Shown here piece by piece: positions 44,727 to 56,889 of a stretch of 64,000 bases of DNA. Both the position numbers and the translations under genes were made by a program. Each line of letters opens with the position of its first letter. Position 1 is the first letter of the stretch. Under the pieces are notes generated by a model. It worked only from the letters and a program-made list of their open reading frames with translations, was not told where the DNA came from and made no database searches. Source of the stretch: Bradysia coprophila (lineage: Eukaryota; Arthropoda; Insecta; Diptera; Sciaridae); contig NW_023503555.1 of the NCBI RefSeq assembly GCF_014529535.1, positions 6,944,001 to 7,008,000 on the forward strand. Reading direction: 5' to 3'.

Positions 44727-46592
44727 ATGAATTGGAAAGTGGCCTGTCTAACAGTTTTAATTGTCATCGGATTCACCTCAAAATTATCCTACGCAGAACA
44801 AAAACTAGCGGTTAGGTACAAGTAGTATGTGTGAATGTTATCAGAATTAAATGAAATCAACTTTAGGATGAGGATATCGAAGAAACGTCAGAGCTTGTCG
44901 TTAACTACCTCGGTCCACTACTCGAACTTAATGGATTCACTATTGAAGATTTGCCCGACCATTTGAAGTACCTCACAGCCAAATACTATCTCATTTTCTC
45001 CAGAGGAGACGAACCTCTTGACAATCTGGAGGTGAGTAGAATTCGATTTGATTTTTAGCGATCACTCCGACACCTAATTTGTTGTGACTTTTCCTACAGA
45101 AAATGGTTAGCGATTACAATATAATCCAGCAGAGTCAGGACCAAATAGCCGAAAAATTCCAAGAACACGTTGAACATTTCGTCAAAGTAAACGAATCGAA
45201 CAACAAAAAAGCTCTGAAAAAGCTGATCACCAAAGTGTTGGAGAGTCTCAACTTCGATTTACAGATAGTGAAGCCTAGAGACGCTATAACATTCCTACTG
45301 TATCAAGAGGCGTATCCTGATATAATGAAAATTGTAAGTCTAATGGTTGGAAAGCACTACGATGCCTATCTGGAAGTGCGTGCCAAAGAGAAGAAACCGT
45401 CCAATGACACCGATCCACTACAACAGCCAACAGACGACAAAGGTTTTGCTGCAATCGTTCGTGAATTAGTCGCTTCTCACGGTCGGTTCGGATTGCTCAA
45501 ACGCCTTGTGACGTATTTTGAGGATTACATACCGCCAGTTGACCGCAAAAATGTGGATGAATCGACGTTAGACTATTTAGATGATCTGCAGGAATTTCTC
45601 GACGCTGAAAGTTCCAGTCTCTGGCGTTTTATAAAGGGATCTGGTTACACCGGGATGACTGACAAGTGGATCGCAAAGGCGCAGAAGTTTTACGTTGATG
45701 TTAGTACTGTCATTCCACTGCAAGAAATTTTAAATATTTTCGACGCGGCTGTTTTGAACTTGAACGATAGACGGGCACTTCTGATTCTAAGATCCGAGAT
45801 TGCCACAAGTGGCAGCTATGGACTTACTGATAAAGTTCAAAATGCTAAAGATGTTTTGAAATTGATCAGTGAAACAGTTACCAATGATCTTTCTGCTATC
45901 CGTGACATTCTTCTTGCCACAGCAATGGAAGCTAACAGCGAGGTACGTTGAAAAAAATAATTTCTTTTCCGAATCCTTGACAACTAATCCACACACAACT
46001 TACAGAAGATATCCGAAGACATCTTCCTGAAATACCTGGACAAAATACTCAACCCCCATGACATGTCCACTAATGATCTTTCAACGCAAATGCTTGCCAT
46101 AATCTCTAGAACTTTTGAAAGAATTAAATCTATTAAGGGAGCGTCTGCTACTGATGAGAACACAAAGGTAACAACACTTTCTCTGGCATCGTAACAACAT
46201 TTGAGCATCCATCTGTTTCCTACAACTAGACGTTAGCAACGGATCTGCAATCATTCCGAGAAAGCTTGCAACGAATAAGAGACACACTCGCCATTCTAAT
46301 ACCAGAACAAAGCGAATCAAATCGCATTGAGCTGCATTCGTTGTTGCAGTTGATCGTTAATAAATTTGGATCATTCGTTTCCGAACGGGAGAGTAAATTA
46401 GTGCAATTTGTCAACGGCGTCTTCGGAAACTTAGATGAGAGACGGAAATTCGAAGAGGATGTCAGTCATTTTGCGCTGCAACTAGAAACTGGGTTCAGCA
46501 ATATTCCCATAAAGCCTTCGGAATTCCTAACAGAGAAGCTACTTGAACTGGTTGAAATTATTGATATCTTTGTTAACTTCACAAGCTTTTAG
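44727..46592 (+). CDS. Unrecognised secreted 538-aa protein (five exons)
   Basis: Exons: 44,727-44,810; 44,867-45,031; 45,100-45,942; 46,006-46,167; 46,230-46,592. All four introns (56-68 bp) are GT-AG and all phase 0. The protein starts with a classic signal peptide (MNWKVACLTVLIVIGF, cleavage probably after SYA). The mature part is rich in Glu, Lys, Leu, Asp and Ile with no Cys-rich module or transmembrane segment, suggesting an all-helical extracellular protein. Charged stretches such as EKFQEHVEHFVKVNESNNKK and a Pro/Thr/Asp hinge (DTDPLQQPTDD) are visible. It ends FVNFTSF then stop. I recognise no domain family. Start choice rests on the signal peptide and the exact phase of exon 2. Its long open exon 3 (281 codons) is the best coding signal in the right half of the window. 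Confidence 0.85.
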
Positions 46593-46594
46593 CG

Positions 46595-46990
46595 TTTCTA
46601 AGACAACTGTTAAAGGGACATACAAAAAAGACGTTTTTTAAGGAAATTTATACCACTGCATTTAAACCAAAAATCCACATAATTTACTTAGACCCTACCT
46701 TTCCGTGAATTCGAGTAGTGTGACATATGTCCTTGTTCGTGTAGCGCTTACGATTTCAATAGATTTCATGGAATGTGTTTGAGCGATACATCAAAATAAT
46801 TTGAGTTTATATTTCTTATTGCATCCGCTATTAAAATACCGTTCAAATAAGGTATCACAAGGTAAGTTTGCAAAACATTTACCCTAAGGTAATTCAACCC
46901 ACCCTCTTAAGATTGTTTTTTATTTAAAACTCGAACTCGACGAAACTTGACGCGACACCAAATCCGCACTGACAAATAAGAGTTGAAAAT
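46595..46990. other. 3' flank of the secreted-protein gene
   Basis: No canonical AATAAA is obvious close to the stop; ATTAAAATACCG occurs near 46,831. Otherwise featureless. Confidence 0.45.
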
Positions 46991-47141
46991 CTTACTTATT
47001 GCAGGTAACTTTGTCTCAAGGTAACCTAAACCAGCTGTCACAGCTGTGGCTCTCCAAACAAAAAATACAGCAGCAGGACATAACAAAGATCAAGATCAAG
47101 ACAAAGATTTCCTGTAGACAAAGTTACCTGCAATAGGTAAG
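46991..47141. repeat. Palindromic MITE (CTTACTTATTG ends), copy 2
   Basis: CTTACTTATTGCAGGTAACT pairs with AGTTACCTGCAATAGGTAAG, and TTTGTCTCAAGG with the right inner arm. Same core (AGGTAACTTTGTCT) as 38,881-39,015. Confidence 0.75.
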
Positions 47142-47144
47142 AGC

Positions 47145-48370
47145 TTCAACTCATTATTGTCAGTGGACATTTCTACAATTTTTAACTTCTTTTAATTTTG
47201 ATATGTCGTTGTCGTATAGACATTCCCTTGAGATTCCACACTTAATGAGAATTTGACAAAATCATCTGGCGGACCCTGCCTTCGAAAACTAGCAAATTTT
47301 CATAAAATCTTTTTTTTTGGTGGAAAAATATTTCCCGAATTTTCCATTTTCGACGTGATTTTTCCGATTTCTCTTTAAAATGAAGTTTTGCTGTTAAAAG
47401 TTAATATTTTTTTACATTTTCCAAACATAATTTTTTATAATATTGTTCCTTGTCCAGTTTACAAACTTTTTATTAACTAAAATTGTGACGCAACTGTGGC
47501 AAGTGTGATCACTTTTCATCGAAAATTTAGACCTCTTTGCATGGCAAATTTTTTTCGCCAAAATTTTTTTTCCCAATTTGAATCTGATATTGGTTGGGCT
47601 TGCTCATAATGATTCAAAAGCAACATAAAACAAGTTTTACAATAAAAAAAATCATCTCTCGAAATCTTCGAAAACCTACAAAATTTTCACCTTCGGGGAA
47701 CTTTGTCGAGCCCTACAACCAGCATAATGGACCCGGACAGTAAAAATTATTTACATCGCAAAGCTGTGACTCTCAGCTTTCAAATGATACCAAACACTGT
47801 ACCTGTTGATCAAATGATGTAGGAGTCGGGAGGTGAGTTATGTGATGGGAGCCTGTTTCTATCAAATTTTGAAGTAAGAGAAAAGGTAAAATTAAGCCGG
47901 AATATGTTATTGCTGCGGACGGATTACATCCAGAAGTGACTCCTGTACTCTTTCTTCCCCTTACCTTTCACTCCCATTTCATTTCACGCGTGCACTGTAG
48001 CAATGCGCGTGTGACGCAAGTCTCATACTATACAAATTTTCAAATCAACTTCTTGAAGAGACTAAGCAAACAATATATACGGCAACTTTTCAACTTTCTC
48101 CCCTTGGCTTCAACCACTCCAAGTCATCGGAATCTAAGCGTCACTATGAATTCAAGGAGCTATGGCACGTCATAATCAGTTATGATTTTGCCAAGATATA
48201 GACTTTTCAAATTTCCAGACTTGTATGAAAGTTGAAGAAATATGATAATTTAAAATAACTGAAATATTCCGCGTGTGTGTTTAGCCCCTGATATCAGAAA
48301 AAAAAACTTTTAAATAGGAAGGGTGACGCAAGTCCTTGTAACAACTATCCACTATAGTCGTGTAATAGTA
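47145..48370. other. Intergenic DNA, no gene recognised
   Basis: TTTTCC/AAATTTT-rich repetitive text near 47,280-47,720. The 79-codon frame at 47,936-48,175 lacks support. Confidence 0.5.
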
Positions 48371-48474
48371 TGTTACGTCACTGTTTGTAAATATTTGTTT
48401 AGGCAAGTGTGAGGCGAAGGCGAGTGGAGTAATCACACTTGCCTAAACAAGCATCTACAAGCAGTGACGTAACA
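48371..48474. repeat. Palindromic MITE, 104 bp
   Basis: TGTTACGTCACTG...TTGTTTAGGCAAGTGTGA at left (with short gaps) mirrors TCACACTTGCCTAAACAA...CAGTGACGTAACA at right. A second inverted pair (ACATGTTTGTGAACGGTAA, TTTACCGAGCATAAGCATGT) follows at about 48,481-48,558. Confidence 0.8.
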
Positions 48475-48559
48475 CATTTTACATGTTTGTGAACGGTAAG
48501 TGCATTTTCCCTGTCACAAGCAGTTATGTAAAGTGCACTTTACCGAGCATAAGCATGTA

Positions 48560-49875
48560 AAATGCTATTATGTTCATGTTTCGAGCACTACTTTCGACGC
48601 ACGCAACATGTAAAGTCTATGACAAAGCTTGGGAAGAAAATGAAAAGTCAAGTTTTCATGTTATTGTTCGCCTCGGCTTCACCTCGGATCAAAAAACTTC
48701 ACACGAAAATTGGTCTCTTCAACCTTTTTTCCCCTGTAATGTAAATAACTATTTTGTCTGGCCTAATATAAACCACCCAACTGCAGACCGTAAAATTGAC
48801 GAAAACGAAACCATTAATCCACATCTATCAATCGTCGCCATTGGTAAAGTTTGCGCAATTCATTTTACATTGTGTTGCATTTGGGGTCTCGTGCAAGCAA
48901 AGTCATTTTTAATCAAAAGTCGTTCGATGGCATCATATTGAATTGATACCAACCATAAAAGGATTTTTTTTTTTTTTTTTTCAATAAATTTATTCCATCC
49001 ACGTTCAATTCTCGGATATTTTATAATTAATTTTAATAAATAAAATGTTTTTCCAACGTGTAGGTACCACAGCATTTTAATATTTTATATTGAACCGAGC
49101 AGAACGGCATTTATTAATGTGTTATACGAATGGATCACTGTGTGTATTGGAATCTGATCGATCAAAATGTTAATTTTCTTTTATATTGGATTATTTTGTC
49201 GTCTACCGAACCATTTTATACGTCTCATCTCTTCACAGTCCATTTATGATATGAACATTATTATACGAATTTTGATCGATTTTTTTCTCTCTTCTTTCGC
49301 TGAATGTGCGTATCACAAATTATTGGTTTTTATGTTGATTTAAATAGCCAAATTTAAATTGTTATTAAATGGTTTGGGCTTAGGTTTAAATTATAGGGTA
49401 GCATTAAATGGTATGAGATCAAAAATCTTTTAATCAAAATAAAAAATTGATGCAGTTCGATAGACTGTTGCACAAAACATACGTCCGCTTTTATCAGGAT
49501 TGTCTCGCATGCCATGTGCTTGATTTCATCGTCACATATTCTATAATGCTCGGACCCGACCTGAACCTGAGTCGAGAAATTCTGAGTTGAATCAGGTTAG
49601 GTTCAGTATGAATCTGAACTTTAGGTCCAGTCCAGGTTAACCTTAAATTTTCACAATGTGTTGCACCTGGCTTAAAGATCTTTGAAGAATGTTAAGTCAG
49701 ACTTAATATTTTCCTTCCACTAGTGCACAATCTGTTGTAGCTTCACATTTTCCACCGATTATTGGTAAACCGGACTGGCACTAAAAATGATTTCTTTTGA
49801 TTATAACAATCTAAAGAAATAATTTTTAGTGTCAATCCGCTTTATGCAACTCATACCTTTTACATGTCGACAGTC
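48560..49875. other. Intergenic DNA, no gene recognised
   Basis: Words near 48,585-48,760 resemble the interior of the 21.7 kb insertion, so part is old repeat. Includes a long T tract near 48,965 and the CAGGTT-rich stretch at 49,555-49,640. Confidence 0.45.
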
Positions 49876-49879
49876 ATGC

Positions 49880-50428
49880 GTACCTAGGTCACAAATTGAA
49901 ATTGGGTCTGGACAACCAAACTGCATAAATAAAACAAAGAATTGATCTTGCATGGGCAGTGTTCGGAAAACTCTGGCTAATTTTTTCAAAAGCAAAATGA
50001 ACAATAGTCTGAAACGTAAAGTGTTCGATACGTGTGTCCTTCACATATGGAGCGGAAACGTTAACGTTAACAAAAGGTCCCGAAAATAACTTAGGAGTGG
50101 CACAAAAAGCCATGGAACGGAGTATGCTTGGAATAACGCTCAGAGATAGAATGACAAATCGACAAAGATCGTTCATGTCATGGAAAGAATAGCATCTTTA
50201 AAGTGGAGCTGGGCGGGACATATTGCAAGACGGACGGACGAACGTTGGACCAAAAAGACCATGAACTGGAGACCACCTAAAACACGACCTACAGGTAGAC
50301 CACCAGAGAGATGGAATAATGGTATAAAGAGAATTGCAGGCGCAAATTGGCAACAAGTGGCAACGGATCGTTCGGAATGGAAGAGTATTGGGGAGTCCTA
50401 CGTCCAGCAGTGGATACAAACAGGCTGA
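49880..50428 (+). pseudogene. Decayed non-LTR retrotransposon, 3' end of ORF2
   Basis: The clean last part (50,180-50,428) encodes WSWAGHIARRTDERWTKK..., then GRPPERW and SYVQQWIQTG, typical of the C-terminus of endonuclease/reverse-transcriptase proteins of RTE/Jockey-like elements. Upstream, in other frames, I read YLGHKLKLGLDNQTA, RIDLAWAVFGKL and LKRKVFDTCV, the usual preceding segments, broken by stops and shifts. The element is 5'-truncated and dead. A (GAA)n-like tail follows the stop at 50,428, as in RTE-type elements. Confidence 0.8.
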
Positions 50429-50716
50429 AAACGAAGAAGAAGAAGAAACTCATACATATGCAGCAGCTTACCCCTTCCCAGCTTCAAAGTAGACAGTATT
50501 TTAAATGCAAATTCTTATTAATTAATCAGAACAAAAGGAAAAACCTTATATTAATGCTCTGTGCGAAACGTAGCTCACGAAAACTAACTCATAAGACATA
50601 CAATGAAAAAAATAACTTTACATGCTTTTGTTTCCCTGGTGTCGAAAGTGACTAATTACACAAACTAATACTAATAAACACTAATAGACAAAAAAAAATA
50701 ATAAAAAATTGAAGTA

Positions 50717-50840
50717 CAGTCTTCGACATTTCAAATGTCTCACTGTCAAATTTGTATGAGAATTTCATTGTGTCATTGCGAATTCACAATGACATTCTTT
50801 GAAAAAAATGACAGTGAGCCATTTGAAATGTTAAAGCCTG
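50717..50840. repeat. Palindromic MITE flanked by TA
   Basis: CATTTCAAATGTCTCACTGTCA-type left arm mirrors TGACAGTGAGCCATTTGAAATG-type right arm with one mismatch (arms quoted in part: CTCACTGTCA, TGACAGTGAG). Outer CAGTCTT and AAGCCTG extend the arms, and TA flanks both sides, a Tc1/mariner-type target. Confidence 0.75.
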
Positions 50841-50869
50841 TATTTTCTATAATTTTCTCAATATTTTCT

Positions 50870-51020
50870 AGTCATTTGTTATTAACAGCGATGACAAGAA
50901 ATAAACGATGGGCTTTGGTTAATGTTTTCTCATTATAGTAGTATGAAGCTAAAACTTATGAAGTAAAAGATTTTGCATCGAACACTAGGTGATACTTTAT
51001 TCAAGAAAAGTAGTAGATTT
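50870..51020 (-). repeat. TTAA-type MITE, diverged copy
   Basis: GTCATTTGTTATTAACAGCGATGACAAG-like start (words CATTTGTTATTAACAGC), CATTATAGTAGTATGAAGC core, ATGAAGTAAAAGATTTTGC and AAGTAGTAGATTTG in reverse-complement order. Confidence 0.55.
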
Positions 51021-51024
51021 GACG

Positions 51025-52070
51025 AAATTATCGCTAGTTTTGGTTGGGTCAGTAGTGTTTGAACTGTATCAGATCTTCAAAAATTAAATTTAACCCGCTG
51101 CGAATAGAGTCGGCCTGTCAATGTCCATTGATTATTACAATCAATTGGCATGGAATCTGAGAGAAATGTTCAATTTTTTTTATTAATAAGACATGTGCCA
51201 TTTAGGGCACTAAAATGTCGTTCGTCAGAATAATTGTTTTCTGAGTTGAAAATTGCCTTTTGCTATTGTGTTAAAATTCCATTTTAATTTTAGCTCACAT
51301 TCATAAAATCTAATTTTGCCGCCGAAGAAAAGCAAAATTTATTTATTTTAATATCGAAAATTGAAAATGCTTACACGAGGATGGAAGAAAAACTAATTAG
51401 AATTCTATTAAAATCGGAAGGTAATATAGATGGGCTGATTGAAAATTTAATTGAATTAGAAAAGTGGAAGAAGGAATCCTAAACATGAAATCAATCTACT
51501 ACTTCTATGCATGTCTCTGGAAAAATGAAAATAACATTTTGCCGTTATAATTAAGAAAAGTGTTATGGAAGAGACTAGATACATATATGGATGTGTGGAA
51601 GAAAGTGTCGTATGGATATGTAACACTTGATGAACACTAGGTAGGTGAAGCTACACATAATGAATTGTCGTTTCATATATAGTTGGGTTTTCTGGGTGTA
51701 TCAAAGAGTGAAGAATATGCAATTAAATGGAAATTGAATTAGAAGGGTCGACGACTATTAATAAAATTGCAAAATTCAAATATTCGGTCGAATGTGTAGT
51801 GTATGATGTGTCCTCTTGTAAATTTATGTTATGAGACGATATATCATCCCATGTGATTTTTTTGAGAAATTCAAATACAATTTCGCACATAAATTCTTGC
51901 TAGTCTCAACGAGCATCTTTGATCTCTGATTTTCTTTTCAAAATTGCAAAGCAAAGCGTAATTTACAAATTAGACTTGAAATGAAAGGAAGCTTCAACGC
52001 TCAATAGAGTAAGGGTAAGTAGATTAAGAGCAGTTTCTATCACTAACAATCACATTAGAGCTTTTCACAT
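51025..52070. other. Intergenic DNA, no gene recognised
   Basis: AT-rich; no long frame or repeat shared with the rest of the window. Confidence 0.5.
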
Positions 52071-52074
52071 AAAA

Positions 52075-52200
52075 TTAAACGGTCAATTGTTATGGACAAC
52101 GGCGACAAAAATTAATGTATTTACACTGAACGTCGTCTTATAAATGCTAATATCAAGATAAAAGTACATGTTAAAACAATGAAGTAAAAGATTTCATCAT
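52075..52200 (-). repeat. TTAA-type MITE, partial copy
   Basis: CGGTCAATTGTTATGGACAAC, AAAGTACATGTTAAAAC and ATGAAGTAAAAGATTTC are recognisable. It abuts the composite array. Confidence 0.45.
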
Positions 52201-52289
52201 CTTCTTTACGTTGATTTACAATGTAAATATTAAAAAAAACATTGGATCTGGTCGTCCAGAGACCATGCATTGTTCAGTAATTAACACAT

Positions 52290-54740
52290 TATTCCCTTGA
52301 CTGAAAGTCAAGGGTTATACGCCAGAAAATACCCTAAAATGTTAGTAACCATACAGTGTATGAAAAATTATCAAAACCTTAATTCCCTTGACTGAAAGTC
52401 AAGGGTCTTACGCCAGAAAATACCCTAAAATGTTTGTTACCACACAATGTATGAAATGTTATCAAAAACGTAATTGTTTGTTACCATATTTTTTTGTCAT
52501 AAGGTTCTGGAAATTATTCCAGAAAAACAGGATTTTACTCTGCTGATAATTGATAATACATGATAATACACCGCTGATAATTGATATTGTGATAATTTAT
52601 GATAATTTAATGTGTTGTGCCGATATTGTATGAAATGTTATCAAAAACGTAATTGTTTGTCACCATTTTTCTTGTCACGACGATAACTTGAGTAATAATT
52701 CTTAACCGATTTTGATGAAATTTTGTTTAATCGACTAGGAATGAGGGCCATGTCATAGAGTTCTGGAAACTATTCTAGAAAAACAGGATTTTACTCTATT
52801 GATAATTGGTAATTGATAAATGGTAATTCATAATTGATAATTGGTAATTCCCTTGACTAAGTCTAAGTCAAGGGTCTTACGCCAGAAAATACCATAAAAT
52901 GTTTGTAACCTAACAATGTATGAAATGTGAAGAAAAACGTAATTGTTTGTAACCTATTTTTCTTTGTCATCACGATAACTTTAGTAATTCATAACCGATT
53001 TTGATGATTTTTTTTAATCGACAAGGAATGCGATTCCTGAGGTTAAGATAAGGATCTGGAAACTATTTCAGAAAAACAGGATTTTACTCTGTTGATAATT
53101 GATAATACACCACTGATAATTGACATAATTGATAGTTCCCTTCACTGTTGATAATTGGTAATCTAATGTGATATTCCCTTGACTGGCAGAAAATAGTGAA
53201 CAATTTAGGTTTCCAAAATTATACATTTGACATTTATAAGGTCAAGTTCGACGATGAGCTATATGGGATCACCGCTCCGGAAGCTATACCAGAAAATAGA
53301 AATGCAATGTATTAAATGAACATTATAAATGATATTCGATAATTGGTATTTGATAATTGATAATTGAAATTTTATATTTGATAATTAACAAGCGGGCATA
53401 TACCCAAAATTACATATACACTACAGTGAGTATATAGTATTAAAAAAGTCAAGCAAATCTAACATTAGACAACTCCGACGAGTGTGATGTTTGCGGCCCG
53501 AGCGAAGCGAGGGTCGTAATTCACACGAGTGGCGGTATCTTATTGTCACATTAGACAGCTCGGACGAGCGAGAAGTTTGCGATCAGAGCAAACATAATAT
53601 TAGACAACTCTGACGAGTGTGATGTTAGCGGCCCGAGCGAAGAGAGGGTCGTAATTCACACGAGTTGCGGTATCGTATTGCAATATTAGACAGCTCGGAC
53701 GAGCGAGAAGTTTGCGGCCAAAGCAAATCGAACATTAGACAACTCAGACGAGTGTAAAGTTTGCAGCCCGAGCGAAGCGAGGGTTGTAATTCACACGAGT
53801 TGCGGTTATTTATTGCAAAATTAGACAGCTCGGACGAATCAGAAGTTTGGGGCCGAGCGAAGCGAAGGCCTTAATTGACACGAATAGTAAACAACTCGGG
53901 TCTTATTGGATTATTAGACAATTTGGACGAATGCGGGGTGACAACATTTCATTTTTGTGGGGTAAAAGATATCAAATTGAGGGGATATGTTAGATTATTA
54001 CGTCTATAACTTGACAAAAAGGTGCAGACTTTAAAACACAACGCAATTTCATTGTGTTCTTATCGGGTGCGACTTTTCGTTACGTTATAGACCTAATATA
54101 GTCGAAAGTATTCATATATATAATAAATATCATTCTAAATTAAATTGTCTGTCGGAACAGACATGTTGTTCTAGATTATTATTTTGATCACTCTAGGAAG
54201 CTTCCCGGATCCTGGAAAACTAACACTAACGCTTTAACGCGAGTCGTGATATTTTGCTTATTACAAAAGAAAGAAATTCATGAGTAAATTAGATTATTTG
54301 TATTGTAAATTTTTTTAGATCATCATACTTATTTGATGGTTCAAACAAATTGTTTGAGGTCAAAATATTGTCATTTGCTTTTTTTTTAATTTATTGTTTA
54401 TATAGAACAATACAATCTAAAAACATATCATCGCGGGCAAAGAAAAACCCTTCTACTTTATGTTGAACTCGATTCATTTTTAAGCATCGCACATGAAAAT
54501 TAAACAGGAAACCAAAAAAAATAATGAGCAGAAAAAAAATTATCCGAAACTTTCAAAAGCTAAACGATTGTCATTTGCTTGGACTACAGAAATTGTCCAT
54601 TCTTAACCAGATGAAAAAATCAGTAAAAATAAATTAAGATATCTATAAAAGTCTAATCGGATTGACTAAGAAGTTTAGCAACATTATTTTGGGAAAATTA
54701 TCAGTCAAGGGACCCGACCCGCCGAAAAGGTGGGACCTAG
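52290..54740 (+). repeat. Composite interspersed repeat, tandem copy 1
   Basis: Starts with CCCTTGACTGAAAGTCAAGGG, then several units of TTACGCCAGAAAATACCCT, CGATAACTTGAGTAA, CCGATTTTGATG and GGTTCTGGAAACTATTCCAG, then many TTGATAATTGATAATAC words, then the AGCGAAGCGAGGG tandem module (53,455-53,945), GACAACATTTCATTTTTGTGG and the terminal CAAGGGACCCGACCCGCC at 54,699-54,740. No protein coding. Confidence 0.65.
53455..53945 (+). repeat. AGCGAAGCGAGGG tandem module, array 1
   Basis: About three units of roughly 120 bp, each with ATTAGACAACTC.GACGAGTG, GCGGCCCGAGCGAAGCGAGG and GTCGTAATTCACACGAGT, alternating with a shorter ATTAGACAGCTCGGACGAGC half-unit. Confidence 0.75.
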
Positions 54741-55635
54741 TTGTTTGTAAGCATTTTTTTTGTCACGACGATAACTTGAGTAAGTCTTAACCGATTTTGA
54801 TGATTTTTTTTTTAATCGACGAAGAATGAAATTCTTGAGGTTAAGTTCGAAGATGAGCCATGTCGGGATAAGGTTCTGGAAACTATTCCAGAAAAACATG
54901 ATTTTATTGATAATTGTAATTGATAATACAGTGCTGATAATTGATATTGTGATAATGATAATTTAATGTGTTGTGGTGATATTATATAAAACGTAGAAGA
55001 ATGGGATTTCTGAGGTTAAGTTCGAGGATGGGCAATGTATAAGGTTCTGGAAACTATTTCAGAAAAATAAGTAACTGATAATAATTGGTAATAATAATAT
55101 TGTTCTCTTGACTGAAGTCAAGGGTCTTACGCCAGAAAATACCCTAAAATGTTAGTAACCATACAGTGTATGAAAAATTATCAAAAACTTAATTGTTTGT
55201 AACCATTTTTTTTGTCATGACTATAACTTGAGTAATTCTTAACCGATTTTGATGATTTTTTTTAATCGATGAAGAATGGGATTGTTGAGGTTAAGTTCGA
55301 AGATGGGCTATGTCGGGATAAGGTTCTGGAAACTATTCCAGAAAACAGGATTTTACTCTGTTGATACTTGATAATACACCGCTGATAATTGATATTGTGA
55401 TAATTTATGATAATTTAATGTCTTGTGGCGATATTGTATGAAATGTTATCAAAAACGTAATTGTTTGTAACCATTTTTTTTGTCATGACGATAACTTGAG
55501 TAATAATTCTTAACCGATTTTAATAAAATTTCTTTTAATCGACGAAGAATGGAATTCCCGATATTAAGGTCGGAAGCTATTCCATTTACTATGTTGATAA
55601 TTGATAATTATTGGTAATTGATCACTGATGATTCC

Positions 55636-55806
55636 CTGCGCAGAGAGAGAAGAAGGTACGTCGAGAGAAGAAGGTACGTCGAGAGAAGAAGGTACGTCGA
55701 GAGAAGAAGGTACGTCGAGAGAAGAAGGTACGTCGAGAGAAGAAGGTACGTCGAGAGAAGAAGGTACGTCGAGAGAAGAAGGTACGTCGAGAGAAGAAGG
55801 TACGTC
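55636..55806. repeat. 18-bp minisatellite, nine units (GGTACGTCGAGAGAAGAA)
   Basis: Nine near-perfect units. Because 18 is divisible by three and the unit lacks stops in several frames on both strands, four overlapping open frames result; none is a gene. The uniformity implies recent expansion. Confidence 0.95.
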
Positions 55807-56214
55807 TGTTTTGAATGAAGTCGTTGTCGTTCCTGTTGTCAAAGTTCGGATTAACAGTTAATTGGAACAAACTTTTAGGACTGTCGTATGACTGTCAAGT
55901 AAACAAAGCAAATTTTTTTTTTCTTTCACACGGAGTATTTTTGTGGTAAATGGTAAATGGAGAAAAAGAAATGGTTCCTAGTCGTATTATTGATATTTAG
56001 GTATTTATCTTCGCTCTGGTTACTTCATTTTCGCATTAATGCCACAGCGAAGAATTCGCCTAATTTAAAATACAATGCACTAAGAAAAAGGCTGTTGGCG
56101 CAAACTTCCTTATAATACAGCCTTGGAAACCACAGCGGATCATAAAAAGACATTTGAAATGTTGGCCACTGTACCTGAAATTACATATACAGTGAGCATA
56201 TAGTATTACAAAAG

Positions 56215-56600
56215 TCAAGCAATTCTAACATTAGACAACTCCGACGAGGTGTTGAGGAATCTCGCGCCGCGTCATTCACAATTACTCACAAAGTGACATT
56301 TTCCTTATACAAAATGTGTCAAAATGTGAATTATTGTGAATGACGCGGCGCGAGATTCCTAGCAACCTCCGACGAGTCTGAAGTTTGCGGCTAGGCCAAA
56401 CCTAATATTAGACAACTCGTACGAGTGTGAAGTTTGCGGCCCGAGCGAAGCGAGGGTCGTAATTCACACGAGTTGCGGTATCGTATTGCAATATTAGACA
56501 GCTCGGACGAGCGATAAGTTTGCAGCTAGAGCGAATCGAAGGCCGTAATTGACACGAGTTGCGGTATCTTACTGCATTAGTTAACAACTCGGGTCTTATT
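56215..56600 (+). repeat. AGCGAAGCGAGGG tandem module, array 2
   Basis: Same unit as at 53.5 kb (GACAACTCGTACGAGTG, GCGGCCCGAGCGAAGCGAGG, ATTAGACAGCTCGGACGAGC), interrupted in its first unit by the palindrome at 56,255-56,360. Confidence 0.75.
56255..56360. repeat. GC-rich-ended palindromic MITE, 106 bp
   Basis: AGGAATCTCGCGCCGCGTCA with TTCACAAT at left is mirrored by ATTGTGAA with TGACGCGGCGCGAGATTCCT at right. A smaller AT-rich palindrome fills the middle. The CGCGCCGCG ends stand out in this AT-rich DNA. It inserted into the satellite module. Confidence 0.9.
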
Positions 56601-56776
56601 GGATTATTGCACAATTTGAACTAATACAAAGTGACAACATTTCATTTTTGTAGAAGTAAATGTATCAAATTGAGAATTGTGTTAGATTATTACATCCATA
56701 CCGTGATATGGCTTGGACTTCAGGAATTGTCCATTCTCACCCAGATCAAAAAATCAGTTAAAATAAATTAAGATAA

Positions 56777-56870
56777 TTATAATCAAGGTTCTGAAACAAC
56801 CAGGTTAAGACAACCCTGAGTTGAACACGAAAACACACAAAAACAAAATTCTTTCAGTACCTTGATTATA
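56777..56870. repeat. Palindromic MITE (TATAATCAAGGT ends)
   Basis: TATAATCAAGGTTCTGAAA and TTTCAGTACCTTGATTATA are inverted at the two ends of a 94-bp stretch. Present only in tandem copy 2; copy 1 reads through at 54,640. Confidence 0.75.
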
Positions 56871-56889
56871 ATAGTGTGTAATATAAGGT

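Noticed and set aside
48570-48941. 123-codon plus-strand frame
   Set aside because: Part of it matches a noncoding repeat seen at 21.8 kb, so it is probably repeat sequence left open by chance.
55564-55870. Four overlapping frames with hexapeptide repeats
   Set aside because: An artefact of an 18-bp minisatellite whose unit lacks stops in several frames.
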